Shown here one piece after another: positions 43,293 through 54,590 of a stretch of DNA of 64,000 nucleotides (position 1 is the stretch's first letter; each line of letters starts with the position of its first letter). The stretch comes from Lumbricus terrestris. Taxonomy: Eukaryota > Annelida > Clitellata > Crassiclitellata > Lumbricidae. The notes below the pieces were generated by a model. The model was given only the letters and a program-made list of their open reading frames with translations. It had not been told where the DNA came from and searched no databases. The stretch covers positions 37,112,868 through 37,176,867 of the forward strand of contig OX457052.1 in the NCBI GenBank assembly GCA_949752735.1, written 5' to 3'. Position numbers and translations under genes: made by a program.

Positions 43293-44481
43293 TGTAACGG
43301 ACCCCGGTTAAGGGACCAAACGTCACGAGACAGGGCTGGGCGAAAGTATACCAGGAGCCGAAACCACCAACCCTGTCGTCACGGTCTCGTCGTCAAGTCC
43401 GGGGGGTAAGGCTTCAACTGGGGATTGAAGACTAGCCGACTAGGCTTAAACACGTTTATTGGCATCCAACGATAAGTAGGCAGACAAGGACAAGCAAGCG
43501 GACTCCACAGAACCGTTCCTGGAGGGGGACTCGATATGGACTGCAGCAACCCTTATAGCACCCAGGGTCCTCCCTACTGTCGTAGTCAGCCGTCCTGGCA
43601 CCACCCGTCAGTCGAGAAGGTAGTCGCTGACGTCCGTCGAAGTAGTCGTCGCCAGTCCGTCAGGGGCAGAGCCCCGGTCCTGAGGAAGGATCCGACGACC
43701 GACCGAAGCGTAGCTCCAGGTAGGCGTACAGGAGTCCCTACCACCCTGTCCAGTGGGAGAAGCCGACGACCGACCGAAGCGTAGCTCCAGGTAGGCGTAC
43801 AGGACTCTCGACCACTCGTCGTCGCAGTCGTCAGTCCGTAGTCAGCCGTCGGAGGGTTCGCACCCCTCTAATGAGAGTAGGGAACCCCTAGACCGATGCT
43901 TAATGGCAAAGATCAATAGGGGCCGCGACACCCACTCCCATAGTCAGTCACCAATCGTCCCACGTTTTACCGCGAGTCAAGTGCCGGACAATTAGTCAGC
44001 TTCGTGGCCATCCAAGAGTCGGACTCTGAACAAGCAGAGTCTTGTCCTTATATACACTCGGGAGCGGTGCATGCTAGGCAGTGGGCGCGGCGTAAGCTAG
44101 GCCAACCAGTCGTATGCCGTCGTATGCCAGTGGGCGAGCCAGTCGTATGCCGGAGCCAAGAGGGCGTGGCGTGGCGTATACGCCGGGCGTATGCCAGCAG
44201 GTGAACCAGTCGTAGTCTGCGCCAAGAGGGCGTGGCGTATGCCAGCGTATGCCAGGCCAATCAGTCGTATGCCAGGCGTATGCCAGCAGGTAAACCCGTC
44301 ATAGTCTGTGCCAAGTAAGCGTGGTGTGCACCAGCGTGTATGCCGGGCCAATCAGTCGTACGCCAGTCGTATGCCAGCGTGTATGCCAGCAGGTATGCCA
44401 GCAGGTATACCGGGCCAATCAGTCGCATGCTGCGTCAAAAGTAAAACCACGGCCAGGGGCAGTTTACCCGAAATCTCCACA
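43293..44481 (-). repeat. Gypsy-2 5' LTR (1189 bp)
   Basis: Promoter elements on the minus strand: TATATAAGG at 44054-44046, then a perfect hairpin GACTCTG-6-CAGAGTC at 44041-44022 near the expected transcription start, and AATAAA near 43459. It is identical to the 3' LTR except for three bases. Confidence 0.94.
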
Positions 44482-45423
44482 GTATTATAGTAATGTGCGT
44501 AATTGTAGGCCTAGTATAAGAGTCATAGCACCGCTGGGATGTCTGACCACTTATGTAAGCTACCCAAGAATCTAACTAATAATTAGGCATAGGCCTACGA
44601 CTAACTATTAATTGGATCCATGGGTAGTCTATTTGAGCCTAATCTCTCCGCTACGCTTTAATGACATAAGTGGCCCGACATCCCGTGATGCTATGCCTAT
44701 AACTATGCTACAATTAATATCAATACGCCCAGTAATATAAAACAGTTAAGCTTACTTCATAAGATTCTCATTATTGCTTCAAATTTATTAATGTCCAATT
44801 ACACTAATGGACACAAATCATTTATTTAAGAAAATATACACTTTAAGTCCGTAAATATAGGGGGCGATTTTTGGTAGGGGGAGACTTTGTATCGCAGAGG
44901 GGGAGATTCTTTTTAGATCGGGAGACTTTGTTCCGATACAGAGTCTCCGGGGGAGACTCTGTATCAGCAAGGGGGAGACTCTGTTTCGGGGGAGACTTTA
45001 TTTCGTGACACCGGCGCATAATCTCTTTCGCATTAGGGACTCCGAAGGGAGACTAAACTTTTTGTTATGTCCGCGATGTTCTGTATGTTTAGAATCAAAT
45101 TCACATCCGTGCAATCAAGTCTCCAGGGGTAGTATAATAGGGACGACCAGAGCAACACGCAGATGTTTTCGTCTGGTAAAGACGCCAGATGTCAGTCACT
45201 AGACTAGACAGTTAGTCAGCTTCTGTGGGGTTTCAGTATGCCGACAAAATAGATAGAGAATAATACGCTTGTCACCAAGATTAGTGGTTGTGCATGACAA
45301 TTGCATCTCCTACCACGGAGAAATTGCTCAGTGAACGAGTTTTTACGTGTGTCATCTCATCACCTTTTAGCCGGGAGGCAAATAGGTGAAGCGATTCTAA
45401 ATACAACAAATTTGCTTACTACA
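44482..45423 (+). repeat. Host core repeat copy II, right part
   Basis: Parallel to 23345-24950 without MITE-A, the family-b insertion or the solo LTR, so it supplies the empty sites for those insertions. It includes the hairpin-rich GGGGGAGACT segment at 44875-45015 ending TTTCGTGACACCGG. Confidence 0.75.
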
Positions 45424-45660
45424 CAATCGTCTCTTTTATTCATTTATTTCTCCATTTAAAGAGCGCTCCTTCAAGATTACTGCTCAGAGGCGCTCTCGCC
45501 TACAGTGCGGACACTGCATTGGAGTTTCGCGCCGAAACGCTCGAGCAATAGCAAATGAAGAACTTGCTCAAGGTCCCTATAAGGTGGTTTGAAGTGAATT
45601 CGAACCTGCAATCCTCTGGCTGCAGGGCAACGAACATGCCCACTACACCACCACGACCCA
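45424..45660 (-). repeat. tRNA-derived SINE family a
   Basis: Closely matches 24955-25180 and lies at the same place relative to the stalk gene, so it was present before the segmental duplication. B-box-like AGGTTCGAATTC on the minus strand. Confidence 0.75.
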
Positions 45661-45989
45661 TGCTGAACGACAATCGTCATTGTCATTCATCTGGTACACT
45701 ACCGTATTCATTGCTTTGTAAGCTGATGTAACCTGTCGTCGAGTACTGATTTGCAAATAAAGCAATCAACGGCTCTGATTTGTTGGGCGCATTTTATGTG
45801 GGGTATGCAAACTCAAAAGAAACTGAACTCGGGTTTTTGTGGAAATCGCTTCCGCAACTTTACAATTTTATAGAGTGCCACTCAAAAGTCAAGCGTGGGA
45901 AATCAGCCTATTCACGATCGTCGAGTCAAGTCAGAAGGGTTGCTCAAAAGAGTAGTGCGAAGGAGGTCGTAGTCTGGGTAGCAGTGGGT

Positions 45990-46240
45990 GCGGTACCAAA
46001 AAATCAGAGGCGGCAGAGTTGCTGTTATGGTTGGGTGACGTTTAGGTCGAGAGTTGGAACACCAGGTGAGTCGGAGAAGAGCTCCTAAAGAGGCGCGACT
46101 TTAGTGTCGAAGGGAAAGCCCGAGGAGTGATGGGTAGAGGAGCCTTAGGAAGGTGATGGTGGGTGACCGCAAAGGAGGAGGAGGAGCGATAAAGAGCGGA
46201 ATTCAGGATGCAGAGCATTCTAAAGGCGTGGGGCAGTGCT
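45990..46240 (-). mobile_element. LINE 3' end fragment, extra partial copy
   Basis: Repeats the start of the fragment at 46400-46930 (agaggcggcagagt, 'gaggagtgatgg', 'aattcaggatgcagagcatt'). Produced by the local duplication that also copied part of the stalk exon (46285-46395). Confidence 0.6.
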
Positions 46241-46284
46241 AGACATGGCTCGGTTGCATATTTTGAGATGAGCAGTGACTGGAG

Positions 46285-46395
46285 GTATTTCCTTTCTGTG
46301 ATCTTAGTGATTTCTGTGACTGTAGAGATCGGTATAGGTGTGTAGAGTGCATGGTTTATATCGTTTGATGGTTTACTTCTGCAGGAATCTTCAGA
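46285..46395 (-). pseudogene. Partial copy of the stalk exon
   Basis: About 110 bases match the middle of exon 2 (minus strand KPSNDINHALYTPIPISTV-like, then TEITKITE-like). There are no exon ends. It sits between two LINE fragments, so an unequal exchange inside the gene 3 unit is likely. Confidence 0.65.
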
Positions 46396-46399
46396 GTTA

Positions 46400-46930
46400 G
46401 CAGAGTAGCTGTTATGCCTGTGGTGAGTGGCGTTTTAGGTCGAGAGTTGGAATACGGAAGATCAGGTGACTCGGGGTAAAAGTACCTGAAGAGGTGTGGG
46501 ATAGTATTGAATGGAAAGCCAGAGGAGTGATAGCGTAGGAAGGTGATGGTGGTTGACCGGAAAGATGGAAGAGGAACGGAAACAGAGCGGAATTCAGGAT
46601 GAAGAGCATTTAAGAGGCTTGGAACAGTGGTTGATATGGCTCGGTTGGAGATTTTGAGGTGGGCAGTGACAGGAGGTTGAGAAAGAGTGAGACAGGATGA
46701 TGATCGGGTAGAGTGGGCTGGCTGAAAAGTGAAGAGTTTACGAAGAGTTTACGATATCTTGGCTGAGAGTATTGAAAGAGATTTGTAGACTAAGGAATAT
46801 GGATAGGACTTTGAGATGGATTCGTTCTGGAATTTTTAGCCAATGGAGTGATTTCAGGATCGGAGTGATGTTTTGATTTTCAGGTGATGGCTGTGGCTAA
46901 TCGATTGTGATGAGTGAGAGGCGCTTCAGT
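46400..46930 (-). mobile_element. LINE 3' end fragment (copy in gene 3 unit)
   Basis: Same decayed ORF2 end as 330-905 and 25560-26120, with FHLSGQPPSPSYAITPLAFH and the LRKLFTF..STRS block in broken frames. Confidence 0.7.
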
Positions 46931-47024
46931 TGTGTGGAACCAATGTTGAGGAAATGGGAAAATTTTGCAATAGTACATGTAGGTACTTGCATAAAAGAAA
47001 CTATAAAAAAAATTGGAATTCTAC

Positions 47025-47435
47025 CTTCTGATGGCCTCGAATAGTAAGAAGTTTTCGGTGTGCCATCTGTGGTCATGGCGACAGTGGACTCATCTACGAC
47101 TTCATCTGTTGCTTTGAATTTTCTGTCTGTGATCTTAGTGATTTCATTCACTGTTACAGTAGAGATTGGTGTAGGTGTGTAGAGTGCAGTGTTTATATCG
47201 TTTGAAGATTTACTTTTGCAGGAAGCCTCGCCTGATGGGTCACCAGTTGTGCGAAGTGAAACCTTAGGGACAGTTGGAAATGGTGCACGGCTTTGAGAAG
47301 TGGGGAAAGCAACTTCAGTGTTTGAAGTGGTTTGTTTGTCAGTTTTTGTTGGCTGTGCTGATCTTTCATTTTCTAAACCGTCAGTCTTTGTGTTTGTCCA
47401 CTGACTGTTTGCATAACTCGGTGACCCCTGTCCAT
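47025..47435 (-). CDS. Gene 3 exon 2: Ser/Thr-rich stalk exon
   Basis: A 411-nt open exon with acceptor GCTACAG (47442-47436) and donor GTAGAA from 47024, phase 1-1. It encodes about 137 residues and is very close to the gene 2 exon (shared KTDKQTTSNTEVAFPTSQ and ESTVAMTTDGTPKTSYYS). No propeller exon was found between here and gene 2, so gene 3 may splice over gene 2 to the exon at 5622-6703, or may be an incomplete duplicate. Intron 1 (47436-50186) contains hAT-A. Confidence 0.68.
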
Positions 47436-47689
47436 CTGTAGCAAATCAATAGTTAGCATGGAATGTACACCATCATCAACATACATTAATTTGTGAACAA
47501 TAGGAAACATATCCGAAATGTGAATGTTTCAACCTAAAATATACTTAGCCTATCATTTCAAAATAGTACTTTTATCTTGTTTTGATGCAATGCAAACAGG
47601 GGCACGGTATAGGCAGATGGCAATGGTATAGACTATTATAGAATATGCTTAGGCCTACACAAAATCAATGCTTAATTATATCATGTAAC

Positions 47690-49582
47690 CAGAGCCCTGC
47701 GCCGGCCGCGCCGCGCCGTCGCCGCCGACACTTTGCGGGCGCCGCCGCCGCCGATTTTGTTGAGTCGGCGCGCCGACGCCGCCGCCGCCGAAAATTTGTC
47801 GGCGCGCCGCCGATGCCACGCGGATTCGGTTATTTCTTTTCGTTGCATTTTCATATGTTGCATAAAAAATTGCTCCGTCAATGAAAATAGAATCTTTCTC
47901 TTATATAGGCCTACTTTGATTTTTCCTGGCAACACCGTTTTTGCATCAATGCTATGAAACCTATGATGCTACCTATTTGTTTGGACTTTTCGAGCGGTGC
48001 GCTTAACGTTTAAAATTTTGAGGATTTTGGGATTTGATTTGAATGATGGCATCAACAAAGGTAAAAAAGAACTCCAGGTATGCCTAAGTGAATACTATGC
48101 CGTGTGTGCGTTAATTCCTGAAAGTCCGCAAGGATGGAACAGAACCGTCTGCCCTCTATTATTAGGATACACGTTACTATTATGTTGCAAAGAGGTGGCG
48201 CTCTGCAATTTTATGTAGGCGATTGGTCGTGTCTACAGGCTTGTGATTCTCCATTGCCGGCCAGTTACTACCTAATTCCAATTTTTCTCGCCAGTATCAA
48301 ACCCCTGCACTGTACGTGACCTATGTGAAATTGGTGATTAATTAAGCTTTCGAACATTATTAGGCTTGTCTATATGCACAGTGGAGTAATGTTAGGCAAT
48401 TGGACAATAGATCCTATTTTGTCAACAACTTGAGCAACGTCTCATAAATGGGATCAGATTAGGAAAATAAAAACATTTTCCGCACAAAACAAGTGTAACT
48501 TAGGGTGACTTGGCCTGCTTAGATGGAAAGACTTGTACATAGCAATTTTTGGATTTAAAAAAAGATGCTAAGAGTTTCGCTTGGAAGTCGTTCGGATTAT
48601 TGGCCGAAAATCAAAAGGGTGGTGAATTCTGATCAAGTTTACTACTCAGTGTGCGTTGACAAGGGAAAATTTAAAAAAAACCTGCACAAAGCCTCTTCTG
48701 TTGATAAGATTGCATGATAACTCCCACTTTGTGGCAGATAAATATTTCTACGCAAACACAGTACGTATGTATGTATGTATGCGTTTATGTATGTATGAAT
48801 GTATGTATGTATGTATGCGAGTATGTATGTATGTATGTATGTATGTATGTATGTATGTATGTATGTATGTATGTATGTATGTATGTATGTATGTATGTAT
48901 GTATGTATGTATGTATGTATGTATGTATGTATGTATGTATGTATGTATGTATGCATGTATGCATGTATGTATGTATGTATGTGTGTATGTATGTATGCAT
49001 GTATGCATATAATCTATGTATGTATTTATGCATGTCTGTGTATGTATGTGTATGTATGTATGCATGTTTGCATGCATGCAGATATACAATTTCAGCAGGT
49101 CGCGTCAAGAAAAATGGGCCTTTAGGCTATAATTTCTGACGGGTCATAAGGCAGGTCAAGAGTAAAATAGGCAGGTAGCGCAAACAGTCCTTTAAGTGTT
49201 ATTAGTAGGCTACGTAAGCTGGCGGCCTGAATTTGAAAACGTTGTCATGTGTTTTTCTTAATCAAGCCTTTGCAGAGTTTTGTAATTGAACGTTAATTCA
49301 GGGAGTAATTGTTTCTAATCAATGCTGACTAAAGACAAGATAATAATTGCCAAAATAATGGCTGAACACGCTTATCTTGATAATATAGGGTTCTTGTGTA
49401 ACAGCATTCAAAATAATTATGCGACGCTGGAGCAGTAATTCCACGACGCCGCGCTGCGCCGCCGACGCCGACATTTTGAGGACGCCGCCGCCGCCGATTT
49501 TTGTATGTCGGCGCGCCGCCGCCGCCGACTAAAAATGACCGGCGCGCCGCCGCCGACACTCTCATGTCGGCGCAGGGCTCTA
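47690..49582. mobile_element. hAT-A: non-autonomous hAT element, 1.9 kb, GC-rich subterminal arrays
   Basis: The ends are CAGAGCCCTGCGCCG and the complement of TAGAGCCCTGCGCCG, both fitting the hAT YARNG pattern, with perfect 8-bp duplication CATGTAAC (47682-47689, 49583-49590). Genes 1 and 2 keep the unoccupied site. Arrays of GCCGCC and GGCGCGCC fill the outer 130-170 bp of both ends in an AT-rich host. The inside holds a long (GTAT)n array and no transposase. Confidence 0.9.
48766..49078. repeat. (GTAT)n microsatellite
   Basis: About 60 or more tetranucleotide units, nearly pure between 48820 and 48950, with GCAT/GTGT variants towards both edges. ORFs of Met-Tyr-Val-Cys or Ile-His-Thr-Tyr repeats here are artefacts. 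Confidence 0.95.
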
Positions 49583-50186
49583 CATGTAACACCACAATGC
49601 ATAGGCCTAATCAGCATCAGTCGGCCTCCGATAAGTCCTTGTTATTAATTGGTTTGCCTAGATAACTAACGGTTATGAATGACATTGAACGTGACACCTC
49701 AAAACCGATTTCGTCATTACTAAAAATTCCAAACAGTACTGTCTGTCACTAAATAATAGAATTCAACATTATTGCCGGATAGCAACACGAGGTGAAAGAA
49801 AATGATTTTTTTTAATTAGTCCATTTCCAATTACATGCGATATAAAAGAGCATCTGGCATGCTAGGTTTAGGTAGCTGGTAATAAATTCTCTTTAATTCA
49901 AAAAACTGTTAGGAAACTAAAAATTGACCGCATAAAAAACTAGATGATTCCCATCACGAAGCAGTTAGACGTACATGATGTAGCTCGGACAGGTCAAAGC
50001 AGAGGGCCCTGAAAATAAGTTCGAAAAGTTAAAGGCTGTCGCACTCATTGCGGAATTAAATCACAAGTGACATTATGATTTATGAATCACTTATGCTAGA
50101 TTTTCTTGAAGATGTGAACTTCTTAGTTAAATCTAAATTCATATTACGATGCCGCATGCACAAGTGAAACGCATTATTTTACTTAC

Positions 50187-50250
50187 AGACTATCGAATTG
50201 AAAACGATGATGGCTAAGAAAACATTCCCCGCACAGAAACCTCGAAACAT
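50187..50250 (-). CDS. Gene 3 exon 1: signal peptide exon
   Basis: ATG at 50250-50248, 21 codons plus one base, donor GTAAGT at 50186-50181. Encodes MFRGFCAGN then VFLAIIVFNSIV. Phase 1, matching exon 2. Confidence 0.7.
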
Positions 50251-50293
50251 TTTGTCAGTCAACAGTTGTTGATACGAATCCTACACTGTTTAG

Positions 50294-50301
50294 TGTTTAT
50301 A
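50294..50301 (-). promoter_or_regulatory. TATA box of gene 3
   Basis: The minus strand reads TATAAACA in the conserved CGACGTATAAA context, about 45 bases before the ATG. Confidence 0.55.
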
Positions 50302-50699
50302 CGTCGTTATATCGCTCGATTGTAAGTTAGTTAGGATGTTGACGATCGAAATCTTTAACTAGAGCTGATTCTGGTTAGATAGCGTTTTTCTATTTTATTC
50401 GGTTCTCTAAACGACAACTCATCTACATGTACATCTATCGGCTTTGTCGAGCCCAGACTGCGATGTGGCATCGTAAGGACCACCATGATACAGATTTCTT
50501 TAGAACAAATAGGCAGATTGCACCAGGCCCATGCGTTTAAAGATGACAAAACTGTGACCAGCAATGGTTTCAAATAATATCAAATTATTGTGGCAACAGA
50601 TTGTTTCCTTCAACTTATTGTATTATATTGCGGATGTGTTGGAGCGATATTCACATGAATTGGCCGACATCAATGAATTTTCAAAATTCTTCAGACTTG

Positions 50700-51065
50700 T
50701 TATTATTGGTTAATGAAAAGTCACGGCTTGCTGACTGTGTCACTAAATGTCACTAGTGTCTGCGTGGTCTAGTGTCTGCTGCCGGAAGATTTTACTTTGC
50801 AAGCAGCTTGTTGGCTTCACGAGAAGATGCAGGTATTGCATAAGCTCCAACTGATCAGCTACCAGTTAAAAGATCAATGTTGAGGTTTGGCAATTCCGCA
50901 GTAGTGTGTACTGCCACCAGACATTTGATTGAATGCCTGTGCACTAGTGCCCATACGCTGTAGTATCTGCTGCCATCAGATATTACTTGTAAGCTACTTG
51001 CAGACATGTTGGTTCTCAATTTCTTTGGACAGCGTGGATATTTTATCAGTCTCTGATACTACAGT
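50700..51065 (-). repeat. Tandem upstream modules of gene 3
   Basis: Equivalent to 2690-3090 and 28380-28760, with GTCTGCGTGGTC and GATATTACTTGTAAGCTAC blocks. The segmental homology with gene 2 fades out after about 51260. Confidence 0.5.
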
Positions 51066-51639
51066 AGTGTAGTCAAACGACGCGCTGGGCAGAAACAGAT
51101 GACGCCAAAGGCAGCGACAGACAGAGCAGGCTATGTTCCAACTGTCCATGTATCAATGACATACAATTCACTGCTGAGATATTCTCTGGCAGCCATAAAT
51201 AAACTTTAATATTCTCTACCAAATAGCTCTTACTGGGAATAAACAAGTATTGCGAACCTCTGGGTTGGGAGGTAATGAATAATAATTGGGAATCAGTGAG
51301 ATTATTTTGATGCGATAAATCTTAGGCTACGTGACAGAATGATTGCGATACCTGAATCAGCGTAATTGACGTGAAATGAGCGAATGGAAATAAAGTGACC
51401 AATGCATTCGTGCTGAAATACTCAAAAGTCTCAAATCGCCCGCCATATCTCAAGAATGAAGAATGTGATTGGGGGGAAGGGGGGGGGGGGGTAGCGGGGA
51501 TCGAATGTTCGTGTCGTCGAAGAAAACCACTGTACACATGTTTTAGGACATCCGCTGCATAGAGGAAACTAAGAATTAAACTTTTAGCTAGGGGTCGGAA
51601 TAAACAGTTTGCGTCGCTGTTGTTGATGATATCTGTATC

Positions 51640-51830
51640 TTGGTCAGATTCATAAAATATTTGATTGATGTTTTAAATAGCTGCTTGTTTCCTAGTGTTT
51701 GCTGCCATTTGATATTTATATGCTGCTGGCAGACGTGCTGGATTTCAGTTTCGTCAGACAATGCTGTTATTGTATGCGAACTGTCTGAAGTCAATTATAC
51801 GATATTCACTGCACATGCTGTCGAACATCG
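51640..51830. repeat. Segment duplicated at 30200-30387
   Basis: Matches 30200-30387 and, like it, runs directly into a minus-strand SINE tail with (CATT)n, so the pair duplicated together with the SINE. From 51260 to 51640 only a G-run (51472-51492) stands out. Confidence 0.5.
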
Positions 51831-52050
51831 TTTCATTCATTCATTCATTTCAAAAATTTATATTGCGACTCTTCAAGAAGCCCGCTTCAAGATTTCTACA
51901 CTGAATCGGAGTTTCACGCCAAAGCGCATAAGCAGTTGCGAGTAAATGACTTGCTCAGGGTCATCACGAGGCGGTTTGAGGTGGATTAGAACTGCAACCT
52001 TCCGGCTGCAAGGCAACGAACATACCCACTTCGTCACGAAATGGGAATGT
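51831..52050 (-). repeat. tRNA-derived SINE family a
   Basis: (CATT)n tail, 'aaaatttatattgcgactct', 'ggagtttcacgcc' and 'tgacttgctcagggtc' body, and a tRNA-like head on the minus strand (GTGGGTATGTTCGTTGCC). From 52050 to 53340 no gene or element could be supported. Confidence 0.7.
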
Positions 52051-53344
52051 TGGTAGCGTTATTAATGTAGACTGCGTAACGCAAACAATGTACTATAATT
52101 ATTATACCTACATTATACAATGTAGGCCTACTTGTAGTTAGGTGGTGCACAAAATAATGATGACGAGAGTCCAGCAGATGACTGAATATACCGTTAACAC
52201 TAACAAAAGTTCAACAATTCAAAAAAAAACATTTCGTAGTAACACCATTAGTAGGGGCCAACAATTTTGAATCGAAAAAGACAACGAGTGTAGACTGTTA
52301 CAGTACACTGCAGTAGGCCTACAGCGTACAAAGTAAAATGACGTTATCTAGTTTATATGGATTCTTGAAGTAGTCTACCCGCATAAGATGCTGCTTATAT
52401 AATATATATGCTTATTGCAATCGCGTGAAGACGACGGGTTGCGAACTTGAAGACACAGCGCAGCTGTTGTTTACAAGACTAGAATAATTTGAAGCTGGTT
52501 TCCACATGTAGGCTATCAACATTATCTCTCTTGCATTATGTGCCACGTAAGCTACAATTAGGTCGCTGTCTGTGTGTGTTATGTAATCGATGATTATCCT
52601 AATAGATATCGCAGGCTGGCAATAAAATAGGCCCATTAGTTTTTGTTACTCTAGTTTCGCGTGTTCTCACGAAATAAGAGCAGATATTTGTGTCAAAGCA
52701 TGTTTTGTGCCTACAGGATCACATCACAGATCCTAACCTGATTCTTCCACTTCTCCAACCTTCCACGCCGTTCCAACTCTAAACAGCATCCACCCTAGCA
52801 GTATGTCTAACTCATTGCTTGACTCCCCTGATCTTGACCTCAGTTTGTCGATTTTGTTTTGATCGAGCGCTTTTAAATAAGCTGGTTCCCGCGACTTGGC
52901 TTTTGTGGGCGCTGTAGAAGTTCCGCGTTTACGATTACGATCAGCATATTATAATAACTTGAAGAAACCAACAAACAAAATTAACACGTGAGTGCTTGAA
53001 AAACAGAGCATTGTCTTCGGAAAATCATATATTTAATTTGACTGAATTGAGTAATTTTAATGCAGCTAGATTATCGGCATGCACTTCTGTGAAACAGAGA
53101 TAATCTGCAAGAAACACGGAAACGGCGCATAAATAAAATGTTCATGCTTCAGTTAAAAATCGAAAATGCTTCAATTATTATATAATCAGGCCTATATATA
53201 ATTTATTATAAGCATAAACTAATTAAAGTAATGAAATCATTACTCATTACAATATTATTGTAAAATTATCTGAAATAGGCCTATAATATAGCTAACACTC
53301 GCTGCACCTGAAGTCAGTTCTTGTTTATTGTCCAAATATTCACC

Positions 53345-53689
53345 GATCCAGCAAAAATGGTCACTAACTGCTTCTTCTTTGAGTCATAGTGCAGACCATC
53401 ATTCTGCAATCGACCCAATTGACTCCACTCTTTACTTTTTGTGTCGAATAGATATATGTTACCGTATCTAACATAGATTCATACGCCAAAAGACTATCGT
53501 TATCCGAATCCCAAAACAATTGCAAGTGCTGCCTATGAATGTTCCTTCTGAACTGCCTTATAATACGCCCATCAGTGCTTTGAAAACTTGCAACCTCAAG
53601 AGTGCCGGTTTTCTCTGAGTGATCGCTGCTTATGGTAACACTGAGATCAGTTTTGCTCCAGGCTTTAGTCTTCGTGTCAAGCGCATAGC
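53345..53689 (-). pseudogene. Gene 4 exon 3, remainder beyond the first frame break
   Basis: After the TAG at 53692-53690 the family sequence continues in another frame (DTKTKAWSKTDLSVTISSDH, then RQFRRNIHRQHLQLFWDS, equivalent to VKEIHRKYLRLLW of gene 2). It changes frame again near 53460 before a WSQLGRLQND-like end. The two breaks suggest decay, or errors in the assembly. Confidence 0.7.
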
Positions 53690-54342
53690 CTATACTTTCC
53701 CACTCAACATTTCAGTTGCAAAAACATGCCGGAAAATAAACAAATACACCTGCCAAATACCAATTGCTTCTTTGAGCTTTAACTGACTTATAATTTGCCC
53801 ATCAGTGTCTAAGAAACTGATGCACATGGCATAGTTCTTTTGAATGAAATGGCTGACGATGAATTCACCATTACGTTTCTGAACGGCACGAAACGGACCT
53901 CTGAAGTCTGTGGGAAGTGAAACTCTTCTAACACGTTTCGCGTCTTGATCGTAAATCTCGAGATGCAGTAGGTCATCAAAGCCCTTCAGAACCAGAAGAC
54001 GATTATCATTGGCTTCTGACAAATAGGTGACTTGGCTCAATCCCGACAGCCATTTCCGAACTTTGTTGTTAACCGTGTCTATCTTCCAGATGCATCTACA
54101 TGTCCAATCACTGACGTAAAGACTGATCGTGTTTTCAATGCCAACCATATCTCCAGGCCTTCTGATCTCTTCTGTTACCGTAGTCATCATTACCAGATCA
54201 TACGGAATGCTGTCATCGTACGCTCGTATGGTTATTGTTGGCGAGTCCAAACATAACACGTAAATAAGATCCCTCATTTTAATCACTTTCATTGCCAAGC
54301 ATAAAAGTGGTTCAAACTCTGAATCCGAACTGATGCCAAATA
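53690..54342 (-). CDS. Gene 4 exon 3: propeller exon, truncated by frameshift
   Basis: Acceptor AATTGTAG ends at 54343 and the exon enters in phase 1, matching exon 2. About 217 codons follow, with FGISSDSEF, TCRCIWKIDTVNNKVRKWLS and VSLPTDFRGPFRAVQKRNGE, colinear with gene 2 exon 3, to a premature TAG at 53692-53690. The joined exons (64 + 771 + 653 nt) give 495 codons. The last third of the propeller is lost unless the frameshift is an assembly error. Confidence 0.68.
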
Positions 54343-54590
54343 CTACAATTTAAATCCAAAAGAGTATGAAGTGTACATCAGTTTTAGCTATTGTATGTTT
54401 TAGATAACTTTACAATAATAATTACTTTACATCGGATAACCTAGTTTTGGAGATGCGCCTCGGGAATGTAAAACTATAATTACATTTAGAATAAAAGAAA
54501 AGAAATTTGGAAAATTTCACTAAGGGCAATCATGTGCGAAGCGTTTTTTATTTCCCATTTCGCGCAGTGGATGATGTAAACGCTTCGCTC

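Larger units (their letters stand above)
35419..44481 (-). mobile_element. Gypsy-2: complete, apparently intact Ty3/Gypsy LTR retrotransposon
   Basis: A 9063-bp element with LTRs at 43293-44481 (5') and 35419-36607 (3') and duplication GTAT (35415-35418, 44482-44485). By eye the LTRs differ at only three positions in 1189, so it is very young. Order on the minus strand: 5' LTR, primer-binding site, one Gag-Pol frame of 1655 codons without interruption, a 107-bp tandem repeat, a 183-codon extra ORF with its own TATA box, polypurine tract, 3' LTR. It is the best candidate in the window for a currently active element. Confidence 0.95.

Noticed and set aside
48642..49139. Six overlapping ORFs of MYVC and IHTY type
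   Set aside because: Translation of the (GTAT)n microsatellite.
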